Source of the DNA: CAIWHR01 sp963726775
Lineage (GTDB): Bacteria > Pseudomonadota > Gammaproteobacteria > Burkholderiales > Casimicrobiaceae
NCBI GenBank assembly: GCA_963726775.1
Contig: CAVSDL010000008.1
Span: 124,001-188,000, forward strand
Length of the DNA stretch: 64,000 nucleotides
Direction of reading: 5' to 3'
The position numbers and the translations under genes are program-made. The notes beneath the pieces are model-generated. The model worked only from the letters and a program-made list of their open reading frames with translations. It had not been told where the DNA came from and did no database searches. This document shows positions 44,655 through 52,958 of the stretch, piece by piece (position 1 is the stretch's first letter; each line of letters opens with the position of its first letter).

Positions 44655-45905
44655 ATGAACCGCTATTCGATCTTCAGTCTCGTGCGCAACGCGTTCAGCC
44701 ATCACGAGCGCTGGCAGGCCGCGTGGCGCAGCCCCGAGCCGAAGCGCGAATACGACGTCGTGATCGTAGGCGGCGGCGGGCATGGGCTCGCGACGGCCTA
44801 TTACCTCGCCAAGGAGCACGGCATCACCGATGTCGCCGTGCTGGAAAAGGGCTGGATCGGCGGCGGCAATACCGGGCGCAACACCACCATCGTGCGTTCC
44901 AACTACCTGTGGGACGAAGCGACGCATCTCTACGAAAAGTCGATGAAGCTGTGGGAGGGTCTCTCGCAGGACCTCAATTTCAACGTGATGTTCAGCCAGC
45001 GCGGCGTGCTCAATCTCGGCCATTCGCTGCAGGACATGCGCGATATCGCGCGTCGCGTCAATGCGAACCGCCTCAATGGCGTCGACGGCGAGATGCTCGA
45101 TGCGGCGGAGGTGAAGGCGATGGTGCCGATCATCAACACGTCGCCGACGGCGCGTTATCCGATCCTCGGCGCATCGCTGCAGCGGCGCGGGGGAACGGCG
45201 CGGCACGACGCCGTCGCCTGGGGCTACGCCCGCGGCGCCGACGCGCGCGGGGTGGACATCATCCAGAATTGCGAGGTGACCGGCATTCGCCGCGACGGCG
45301 GGAAGGTCGTGGGTGTCGAGACCGGCAGAGGTTTCATCAAGGCGAAAAAGGTCGGCGTCGTCGCCGCCGGCCACTCGAGTGTTCTGGCGGCGATGGCGGG
45401 CCTGCGCCTGCCCATCGAGAGCCATCCACTGCAGGCGCTGGTTTCCGAACCGATCAAGCCGGTGCTGGACACGGTCGTGATGTCGGGCGCCGTGCATGGT
45501 TACATCAGCCAGTCGGACAAGGGCGATCTCGTGATCGGCGCGGGCATCGATGCGTACACCGGTTACGGCCAGCGCGGCAGCTTTCCGGTCATCGAGAACG
45601 CGCTTGCGGCGATCGTCGAGCTGTTCCCGACGTTCAGCCGCGTGCGGATGAACCGCCAGTGGGGCGGCATCGTCGACGTGTGTCCCGACGCCTGCCCGAT
45701 CATCGGCCTCACCCCGGTCGCCGGCCTCTATTTCAATTGCGGATGGGGAACCGGGGGCTTCAAGGCGACGCCGGGTTCCGGTTGGGTGTTTGCCCACACC
45801 ATCGCGTATGACCACCCGCACGATCTCAACGCGCCATTTTCCATCGACCGCTTTTTCACCGGTCATCTGATCGACGAGCACGGTGCCGCGGCCGTGGCGC
45901 ACTGA
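44655..45905 (+). CDS. soxB: sarcosine oxidase subunit beta
   Basis: 416 residues from ATG 44655, chosen because MNRYSIFSLVRNAFSHHE is the family N-terminus. FAD motif VIVGGGGHGLATAYYLAKEH, GGGNTGRNTTIVRSNY, and the His in ARHDAVAWG that carries covalent FMN in the heterotetrameric enzyme. It holds the sarcosine oxidation site: sarcosine gives glycine, methylene-THF and H2O2. First gene of soxBDAG. Confidence 0.92.
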   Translation: MNRYSIFSLVRNAFSHHERWQAAWRSPEPKREYDVVIVGGGGHGLATAYYLAKEHGITDVAVLEKGWIGGGNTGRNTTIVRSNYLWDEATHLYEKSMKLWEGLSQDLNFNVMFSQRGVLNLGHSLQDMRDIARRVNANRLNGVDGEMLDAAEVKAMVPIINTSPTARYPILGASLQRRGGTARHDAVAWGYARGADARGVDIIQNCEVTGIRRDGGKVVGVETGRGFIKAKKVGVVAAGHSSVLAAMAGLRLPIESHPLQALVSEPIKPVLDTVVMSGAVHGYISQSDKGDLVIGAGIDAYTGYGQRGSFPVIENALAAIVELFPTFSRVRMNRQWGGIVDVCPDACPIIGLTPVAGLYFNCGWGTGGFKATPGSGWVFAHTIAYDHPHDLNAPFSIDRFFTGHLIDEHGAAAVAH

Positions 45906-45924
45906 GACCCAAGGAACGACAGCG

Positions 45925-46206
45925 ATGCTGCTCCTCACCTGCCCCTGGTGCGGTCCGCGCGAGCAGACGGAATTCTCGTGCGGCGGCGAGGCGCACATCG
46001 TGCGGCCGGCCGAACCGGATGCGCTCACCGACGAACAATGGGGCGACTATCTGTTCATGCGCAAGAACCCGCGCGGCCGGCACCTCGAGCAATGGGTGCA
46101 CACCTACGGCTGCCGGCGGTGGTTCAACGTCGAGCGCGACACGGTGAGCTACCGCATCACGGCCGCCTACAAGGCCGGTGAGACGGCACCCGGAGGCGCC
46201 GCGTGA
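45925..46206 (+). CDS. soxD: sarcosine oxidase subunit delta
   Basis: 93 residues, normal size. Zinc-binding cysteines in CPWCGPREQTEFSCGGE and YGCRRWF. ATG 45925 is preceded by AAGGA. It is the small structural subunit of the heterotetramer; its stop overlaps the GTG start of soxA. Confidence 0.9.
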   Translation: MLLLTCPWCGPREQTEFSCGGEAHIVRPAEPDALTDEQWGDYLFMRKNPRGRHLEQWVHTYGCRRWFNVERDTVSYRITAAYKAGETAPGGAA

Positions 46207-49200
46207 ATCAGGCATACCGGTTGAGCGCCGGCGGCCGCATCGACCGGCGGACGCCGTTGCAATTCACTTTCAACGGCAGGCGCTGCGAGGGCCACGCCGG
46301 CGACACGCTTGCCTCCGCGCTGCTCGCCAACGGCATCACGCTGGTTGCCCGAAGCTGGAAGTACCATCGCCCGCGCGGCATCGTCGCGTGCGGCGTCGAG
46401 GAACCCAACGCGATCGTGCAGCTCGAATCCGGGCCCCGCACGGTACCCAATGCACGGGCGACCGAAGTGGAGCTGTACGAAGGACTGTCCGCTACGAGCG
46501 TCAACGCGTGGCCGAGCGTGGACTTCGATCTCATGGCGATCGCCGGCCTGTTCGCGCGCTTCATGCCCGCGGGGTTCTATTACAAGACCTTCATGTGGCC
46601 GAAGCGCTTCTGGATGCGCTACGAGCACTTCATCCGCAAGGCGTCGGGCCTGGGCACGGCGCCCGCGGCGCCGGATCCCGACCACTACGACAAGATGAAC
46701 GCGCACTGCGACGTGCTGGTCGTGGGTGGCGGCCCCGCGGGACTCGCCGCCGCACGGGCCGCGGCCCGGGCGGGTGCACGGGTCATCCTCGCCGACGAGC
46801 AATGCGAATTCGGCGGCAGCCTGCTCTGCGGGTCCGATGGCGCGGATCCGGCGCCGAGTGTTTCGATCGACGGCGCACCACCCGCCGCGTGGGTCGCGCA
46901 GGTCGTCGCTGAACTCACGACCATGGCCGATGTTCGGATGCTGCCGCGCAGTACCGTCTTCGGCTATCACGACCACAACTTCCTGACGATCGCGGAGCGG
47001 CTCACTGACCATCTGCGTCCGGATGAGCGCAGAGGACCGCGTGAACGCGTCTGGCGGGTGCGCGCGAGACAGGTGGTGCTGGCAACTGGGGCGATCGAGC
47101 GACCCATGATTTTCGGGAACAACGATCGGCCGGGCGTCATGCTCGCCTCGGCCGTGTCCGCCTACGTGAATCGCTACGGCGTGCGGCCCGGCTCTCGGGC
47201 CGTGGTGTTCACCGGCAACGACAGCGCGTATCGGACGGCGCTCGATCTCGCCGCGGCGGGCATCGCCGTCGCCGCGGTGGTGGACGTGCGCGGTGCGCCG
47301 CGCGGGGAGCTGCCGGAACGCGTGCGCAAGGCCGGAATCGGCGTGATCGCCAACGCGGTGGTCGTCGACGTCACGGGCGCGAAACGCGTCGGCGCCGTCA
47401 AGGTGATGGCGCTCGACGCGCAAGGCCGGTGCGCTGCCGGTCCGGTCACCTCGATCCCGTGCGATCTCGTCGCCATGTCCGGTGGATGGAATCCTGTCGT
47501 GCACCTGCATGCGCAAGCGGGCGGCAAGACACGTTTCGACGAGGTGCGGGCGTGCATCGTGCCCGGAGACCCGGTAGAGGCCGAGCGCTCCGCGGGCGCC
47601 TGCAACGGCAGGTTTGCGCTGGGCGAGTGTCTGGCGGAGGGCGTCGTGGCGGGCGTCGAGGCGGCGCGTCTCGCCGGTGCCGGCACTGCCGTAGCATCGG
47701 GAATTCCCGTCGTTGTCGACTTCGCCGAGGAGCCGTCGGTCCCCGTGTGGCTCGTGCCGTCGGCGCACTCGGCCGGCCGGGGTCCGAAAGCGTTCATCGA
47801 CCTGCAGAACGATGTCGCGGCGTCCGACATCGTGCTTGCGGCGCGCGAGGGGTACCGCTCGATCGAGCACGTCAAGCGGTACACGGCGCTGGGCTTCGGC
47901 ACCGACCAGGGCAAGCTCGGCAACATCAACGGCATGGCGATCCTGGCGCAGGCGCTCGGCAACGACATCGCGGCCACCGGAACGACGACGTTTCGCCCCA
48001 ACTACACGCCCGTCACCTTCGGCGCCATTGCCGGCCGCGAATTGGGCGGGCTGTTCGAGCCCGTGCGCAAGACCGCGCTTCACCAGTGGCACGAGGAGCA
48101 CGGTGCGTTGTTCGAGAACGTCGGCCAGTGGAAGCGGCCATGGTATTTCCCCCGCACCGGCGAGAGCCTCCACGACGCGCTGAAGCGCGAGTGCCTCGCC
48201 GTACGCAACGGCGTCGGAATCATGGACGCGTCCACGCTGGGCAAGATCGACATCCAGGGGCGCGACGCCGCGACGTTCCTCGACCGGATTTACACCAACG
48301 CGTGGACGAAGCTCGGCGTCGGCCGCTGCCGCTACGGCATCATGCTCGACGAGAACGGCATGGTGATGGACGACGGCGTCACGACGCGCCTTTCCGACCA
48401 TCACTTCCTGATGACAACCACCACCGGGGGCGCCGCGCGCGTCATGGCGTGGCTCGAGCGCTGGCTGCAGACCGAGTGGCCGCAACTCGAGGTCTACCTC
48501 ACCTCGGTGACCGATCACTGGGCGACCGCCGCGGTGGCCGGCCCGCGCAGCCGCAAGGTGGTGCAAGCGGTGTGCGAGGGCATCGACTTCTCGCCCGCGG
48601 CCTTTCCGTTCATGTCGTGCCGGGACGGGCTCGCGGCCGGCGTTCCGGCGCGCGTAATGCGGATCAGTTTTTCGGGCGAGCTTGCCTACGAAGTCAACGT
48701 CTGCGCGAACGAGGCGCGCCACGTCTGGGAGGCACTGATGGCGGCGGGGGCCGCGCACGGGATCACGCCCTATGGAACCGAGACGATGCACGTGCTGCGT
48801 GCCGAAAAGGGATTCGTCATCGTCGGGCAGGACACCGACGGTTCGGTAACTCCGGTCGATCTCGGCATGGACTGGATCATCGCCCAAGGCAAGGATTTCA
48901 TCGGACGCCGGTCGCTTGCCCGCACGGACACGGCGCGCGCCGATCGCAAGCAGCTGGTGGGCCTGCTGACCGTCGACCCCGCGGAAGTCCTGCCCGAGGG
49001 CGGGCAGATCGTCGTCGACGGTTCGGCACCGGTGCCCGTGCCGATGCTGGGCCATGTGACGTCCAGTTATTTCAGCGCCTGCCTCGGCCGCTCCATTGCG
49101 CTCGCCCTTGTGCAAGGCGGCCGCAAGCGCATGGGCGAAACGGTGGAAATCCCGCTCGCGAGCGGTCGCGCGACCACCGCGGTCATCGCCAGCCCGGTGT

Positions 49201-49235
49201 TCATCGATCCGGAAGGGGCCCGGCAGAATGCCTGA
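46203..49235 (+). CDS. soxA: sarcosine oxidase subunit alpha
   Basis: 1010 residues from GTG 46203. N-terminal 2Fe-2S-like fold without the cluster (GHAGDTLASALLANG), an NAD-binding flavoprotein part (LVVGGGPAGLAAARAAA; VLATGAIERPMIFGNNDRPG) and a C-terminal GcvT-like folate-binding half (about residues 620-1010, VGIMDASTLGKIDIQG). It binds NAD and tetrahydrofolate and receives the C1 unit. Overlaps soxD and soxG, typical of the operon. Confidence 0.93.
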   Translation: MNQAYRLSAGGRIDRRTPLQFTFNGRRCEGHAGDTLASALLANGITLVARSWKYHRPRGIVACGVEEPNAIVQLESGPRTVPNARATEVELYEGLSATSVNAWPSVDFDLMAIAGLFARFMPAGFYYKTFMWPKRFWMRYEHFIRKASGLGTAPAAPDPDHYDKMNAHCDVLVVGGGPAGLAAARAAARAGARVILADEQCEFGGSLLCGSDGADPAPSVSIDGAPPAAWVAQVVAELTTMADVRMLPRSTVFGYHDHNFLTIAERLTDHLRPDERRGPRERVWRVRARQVVLATGAIERPMIFGNNDRPGVMLASAVSAYVNRYGVRPGSRAVVFTGNDSAYRTALDLAAAGIAVAAVVDVRGAPRGELPERVRKAGIGVIANAVVVDVTGAKRVGAVKVMALDAQGRCAAGPVTSIPCDLVAMSGGWNPVVHLHAQAGGKTRFDEVRACIVPGDPVEAERSAGACNGRFALGECLAEGVVAGVEAARLAGAGTAVASGIPVVVDFAEEPSVPVWLVPSAHSAGRGPKAFIDLQNDVAASDIVLAAREGYRSIEHVKRYTALGFGTDQGKLGNINGMAILAQALGNDIAATGTTTFRPNYTPVTFGAIAGRELGGLFEPVRKTALHQWHEEHGALFENVGQWKRPWYFPRTGESLHDALKRECLAVRNGVGIMDASTLGKIDIQGRDAATFLDRIYTNAWTKLGVGRCRYGIMLDENGMVMDDGVTTRLSDHHFLMTTTTGGAARVMAWLERWLQTEWPQLEVYLTSVTDHWATAAVAGPRSRKVVQAVCEGIDFSPAAFPFMSCRDGLAAGVPARVMRISFSGELAYEVNVCANEARHVWEALMAAGAAHGITPYGTETMHVLRAEKGFVIVGQDTDGSVTPVDLGMDWIIAQGKDFIGRRSLARTDTARADRKQLVGLLTVDPAEVLPEGGQIVVDGSAPVPVPMLGHVTSSYFSACLGRSIALALVQGGRKRMGETVEIPLASGRATTAVIASPVFIDPEGARQNA

Positions 49236-49836
49236 CCGACAACGCCTCGAAAGCCCCTTTGTTCGCTTCGACCTGGCGGCTCGCTCGACGCGTTCTCCAG
49301 GCAGCGCCGGCGTCATCGCCAGCGAGCGCGCATTCTTGAGCTACCTCAATCTGCGCGGCGATCCCCGCGATTCGCGCTTCGTGGCGGCGGTCAGCAAGGT
49401 CCTGGGAATTGCGGCGCCGATCGTCGCCAACACCGTCGGCGAGGCGCAAGGCAACACCGTGTACTGGCTTGGACCTGACGAATGGCTGATCGTGACGGCG
49501 AGTGCGCGCGAGGCGGCGGTCGAAAGCGAACTGCGTGCGGCGCTGGCGGGCCTTCACGCCGCGGTCACCGGCGTCAGCGGGGGCCAGACCGCGGTGCTCC
49601 TGCGCGGCCGCGCGATACGCGACGCGATCGCCAAGGGGTGTCCGCTCGATCTGCATCCGCGCGCCTTTGGTGTCGGACGATGCGCGCAGAGCCACCTCGC
49701 GAAGGCGCCCATTCTCATTCGCCAGGTCGATTACCAGCCATCGTTCGAGATCGTCGTCCGCCGCAGCTTCGCCGATTACTTCTGGCTGTGGCTGGAAGAT
49801 GCCGCCGCCGAATACGGGCTCGCGGTGGCGGCATGA
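49228..49836 (+). CDS. soxG: sarcosine oxidase subunit gamma
   Basis: 202 residues, GcvT-like small fold with WLGPDEWLIVT and the C-terminal ADYFWLWLEDAAAEYG typical of SoxG. ATG 49228 overlaps the end of soxA by eight bases, and its own end overlaps the next gene by ATGA. Confidence 0.88.
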   Translation: MPDRQRLESPFVRFDLAARSTRSPGSAGVIASERAFLSYLNLRGDPRDSRFVAAVSKVLGIAAPIVANTVGEAQGNTVYWLGPDEWLIVTASAREAAVESELRAALAGLHAAVTGVSGGQTAVLLRGRAIRDAIAKGCPLDLHPRAFGVGRCAQSHLAKAPILIRQVDYQPSFEIVVRRSFADYFWLWLEDAAAEYGLAVAA

Positions 49837-50528
49837 ACGCTCGCGCCGACCGCAAGCGCAAGGCCAGGGGCATCGCACTTTTCGATCTCGACTACACGCT
49901 GCTGGGCGGGGATGCGACCTACGAATGGATTCATTTCCTGATGCGGCTGGGAGTGCTCGATCGCGCGACCCACGAGGCGGAACTCGAGCGGTTCTACGAC
50001 GAGTACGCTGCCGGCACGCTGGACATCCGCGAGTTCCTGCACTTCGATTTCCGGCCGTTGTCGAGCCATCCGCGTGCGCAACTGGAGCAGTGGCGGGAAC
50101 AATATCTGCGCCAGGTCGTGACGCCGATGATCCTGCCCAAGGCGCTCGACCTGATCGCATGGCATGACGCGCGCGGCGACCTGACGGCTATCATCACGGC
50201 GGCCAACAGCTTCGTTGCCGGCCCCATCGCGGGCCTGTTCGGCGTGCAGCATCTGCTGGCCAGCGAGCCGGAGTGCCGGAACGGCGAATTCACCGGCAGG
50301 ATCGACGGCATCCCGTGTTTTCACGAAGGGAAGGTCACGCGGCTCGATGCCTGGCTCGCCAGCCGCGGGCAAGCGTTGGCCACCTTTCCGGAGAGCTATT
50401 TCTACGGCGACTCGACCAGCGACGTGCCGCTGATGGAGAAAGTCACGCACCCCGTCGCCGTCCATCCGGGCGAGGCGCTGGCCGAGCTGGCGCGGTCCCG
50501 CAACTGGCCGATCATTTCGCTGCGTTGA
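49833..50528 (+). CDS. HAD-IB family hydrolase (SerB-like)
   Basis: 231 residues. HAD motif I FDLDYTLLGGD (residues 16-26), motif II IITAANSF (about 120) and motif III/IV YGDSTSDVPLM (about 195). The fold is that of phosphoserine-phosphatase-like enzymes with an alpha-helical cap. Translationally coupled to soxG (ATGA). Substrate unknown; a phosphoserine phosphatase would connect glycine and serine metabolism, but this is not shown. Confidence 0.75.
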   Translation: MNARADRKRKARGIALFDLDYTLLGGDATYEWIHFLMRLGVLDRATHEAELERFYDEYAAGTLDIREFLHFDFRPLSSHPRAQLEQWREQYLRQVVTPMILPKALDLIAWHDARGDLTAIITAANSFVAGPIAGLFGVQHLLASEPECRNGEFTGRIDGIPCFHEGKVTRLDAWLASRGQALATFPESYFYGDSTSDVPLMEKVTHPVAVHPGEALAELARSRNWPIISLR

Positions 50529-50670
50529 CCGAGCGCGCGGCCGGGCGTGCCCCCCGCCGCCCCGTTTGCACTGAACGTCAGGTATCGTGCCACGCGAACG
50601 CGCATTGCCGTTCCGCGCCGCGGCGTCTATTCTGGCCGCGCCACCAAGAAATCAGGGGAGTTCGAACGAG

Positions 50671-51502
50671 ATGACCTTTACCTATCAGCGCAGCTACCGC
50701 GGCAAGATCCAGGCGGTCCTCCTCGACTGGGCCGGAACGACCATGGACTTCGGCTGCATGGCGCCGGCGGTCGTGTTCGTCGAGGTGTTCAAGCGGCAGG
50801 GCGTGCCGATCACGATGGAGGAAGCGCGCGCGCCGATGGGCGCCCACAAGCGCGTGCACATCCAGAAGATCACGCAGCAGGACTCGGTGCGCAAGCGGTG
50901 GAAGCAAAAGCACGGCCGGCTGCCGGAGGAGCGCGACGTCGACGCGATGTTCAGGGAATTCGTGCCGCTGCAGCTGAAATGCCTGTCGGACTACTCGGGG
51001 CTCATTCCCGGGAACGCTCGCCATCGTCAGGACGCTGCGCAGGCGCGGCTACAAGATCGGCTCGACGACCGGTTACATGACCGAGATGATGGCGATCAAC
51101 CTCCGCGACGCGAAAAAGCAGGGCTACGCGCCGGATTCGACGGTCTGCGCCTCGGAAGTGCCGGCGGGCAGGCCCTACCCGTACATGTGCCTGCAGAACG
51201 TCATGAACCTGGGCGTCTCGCCGGTCGAGGCCTGCGTCAAGATCGACGACACGCGCCCGGGCATCGAGGAAGGCCTCAACGGCGGCATGTGGACGATCGG
51301 CCTCGCCATCAGCGGCAACGAGATTGGTCTCCGCTTGAAGGACTGGAAGAAGCTGCCGAAGGCGGAACAGGAGCGGCTGCGGCAGGGCGCCTACACGCGC
51401 ATGTATCAGTCCGGCGCCCATTACGTGGTCGATACGATCGCCGACATCCTGCCCTGCCTCGACGACATCGAAGCGCGATTGGCGCGCGGCGAGAGGCCCT
51501 GA
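50671..51502 (+). CDS. phnX: phosphonoacetaldehyde hydrolase, with one-base frameshift
   Basis: Motif I LLDWAGTTMDFG (nucleophile Asp), the Schiff-base Lys in PMGAHKRVHI (about residue 56) and motif CVKIDDTRPGIEEGLNGG identify PhnX, which splits phosphonoacetaldehyde into acetaldehyde and phosphate. The frame breaks at about 51013: after SGLIPG the expected TLAIVRTLRRRGYKIGSTTG lies one base on, so one extra A is present. Removing it gives 276 residues, the normal size, with all motifs intact. A GGGGAG ribosome-binding site precedes ATG 50671. No phnW is adjacent. Confidence 0.85.
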
Positions 51503-51696
51503 GGCACCGCATCGCCGCGCGAATATCGTCCAGCGCCGACAGGCCCCGCGGTTCTGCCCGGCGGAGGCGATGTGACCCCGCGGAATCTCCCGGCGTCAGC
51601 GCGGTGGCGCGCCCTCCGCCTGCACCGCAGCCGGCCGGCTGTGGCACACTTCGGCCGTCATGAGCATGGACGCGGTCGATCGGGCCGCGATAGGAA

Positions 51697-52800
51697 ATGA
51701 AATCCACCCCGGACATCGACCGCACGCTGACGCTCGCCGTCCTCGTGATCCTGATTGCGGGCTGCTTCCTGGTGCTGCAGCCGTTCATCACGGCGATCCT
51801 CTGGGCGGCGATCCTGTGCGCGACGATCTGGCCGCTTTATTTGCATCTGCGCGTCAGGTTGGGCGGCCGCGCGGGCGTCTCGGCGCTGCTGATCGTGCTG
51901 CTGATGGCGTTGACGGTGCTCGCCCCGTTCGTGATCGTCGGCGTGACGATCGCCGACAACGCCGACCGCGTCAGCGACTGGGCGCAGGCGCTGGTCAAGA
52001 CGGGTCCGCCCGATGCTCCGGGCTGGGTTGCGGGGCTGCCGCTGATCGGCGAGTGGGCGGCAGCCACCTGGGGGAGCTTCGCGCACGACACGACCCGGCT
52101 GTTCGACGAAGCGCGCAAGTATTTCGAGCCCGCGAGGAAAATAGTGCTCGCCAGCGGCACGACGATCGTCAGCGGCATCCTGCAACTGGCCCTGTCGATT
52201 TTCATCGCCTATTTCTTCCTGCGCGATGGCGATGCCATTGTCGAGCGCCTGCATATGGCGGTCGCGCGCATCGCTGGCGAGCGGGGTCGCCGGCTGGCCG
52301 GCATCGCGGCGGTGACCGTGCGCGGCGTAGTACTCGGCATCCTCGGCACGGCGCTCGTGCAGGGTGTGCTGATGGCCGTCGGGTTGGCGCTGGCCGGCAT
52401 CAAGGCGGCGCCGCTGCTCGGCCTCGTGACGTTCTTCCTGTCGCCGGTGCCGATCGGCCCGCCGCTGGTCTGGATTCCCGCCGGGATCATCCTCCTCAAT
52501 CAGGGCGAAACGGGCTGGGGCATCTTCGTGCTGGTCTGGGGCGCGGCGGTCGTCTCGACGGTCGACAACTTCATCAAGCCGATGATCATCAGTCGCGGCA
52601 GCGATCTGCCGTTCGTGCTCGTGCTGCTGGGCGTGCTGGGTGGCGCGATCGCGTTCGGATTCGTCGGCGTGTTCCTCGGGCCGGTGCTGCTCGCGGTCGG
52701 CTACGCGCTGCTGAAGGAATGGGCGGTGGGGGCGGCGCCGGCCACCGATGCGGGCGGCGACAAGCCGCCGGAGAATTCGGATATCCCCACGCGCTCCTAG
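51697..52800 (+). CDS. AI-2E family transporter (YdiK/TqsA-like)
   Basis: 367 residues with about eight membrane segments and the family hallmarks FFLSPVPIGPPLVWIP and NFIKPMIIS (DNFIKP). Despite the name, most members are exporters or antiporters of unknown substrate. Stand-alone gene. The C-terminal 20 residues are polar and probably cytoplasmic. Confidence 0.85.
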   Translation: MKSTPDIDRTLTLAVLVILIAGCFLVLQPFITAILWAAILCATIWPLYLHLRVRLGGRAGVSALLIVLLMALTVLAPFVIVGVTIADNADRVSDWAQALVKTGPPDAPGWVAGLPLIGEWAAATWGSFAHDTTRLFDEARKYFEPARKIVLASGTTIVSGILQLALSIFIAYFFLRDGDAIVERLHMAVARIAGERGRRLAGIAAVTVRGVVLGILGTALVQGVLMAVGLALAGIKAAPLLGLVTFFLSPVPIGPPLVWIPAGIILLNQGETGWGIFVLVWGAAVVSTVDNFIKPMIISRGSDLPFVLVLLGVLGGAIAFGFVGVFLGPVLLAVGYALLKEWAVGAAPATDAGGDKPPENSDIPTRS

Positions 52801-52832
52801 CGTATTGGGTCCGAAATTCGTTACATATCTGA

Positions 52833-52926
52833 TTATCGTCGTTCCCGCGAAGGCGGATACCCAGCGTCCTTGAAAGTCACTGGGTTCCGGCTCGCGCCCG
52901 CGTCGCGGGCGCGTCCGGAACGACGT
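52833..52926. repeat. dispersed repeat copy C (dRS3-like)
   Basis: Ends ATCGTCGTTCCCGCGAAGGC and GGAACGACG are inverted; the centre has ACCCAG and CACTGGGTTCC as in copy B. The right inner arm is replaced by CGCGCCCGCGTCGCGGGCGCG, a different palindrome. It lies between the convergent AI-2E gene and S8 protease gene and could act as a terminator hairpin for both. Confidence 0.7.
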
Positions 52927-52958
52927 GGAGTCATGCAACACACTTGCAAATCACCACG

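Noticed and set aside
51628..51641. CAGCCGGCCGGCTG palindrome after phnX
   Set aside because: No T-run and no second feature supporting a terminator or operator.
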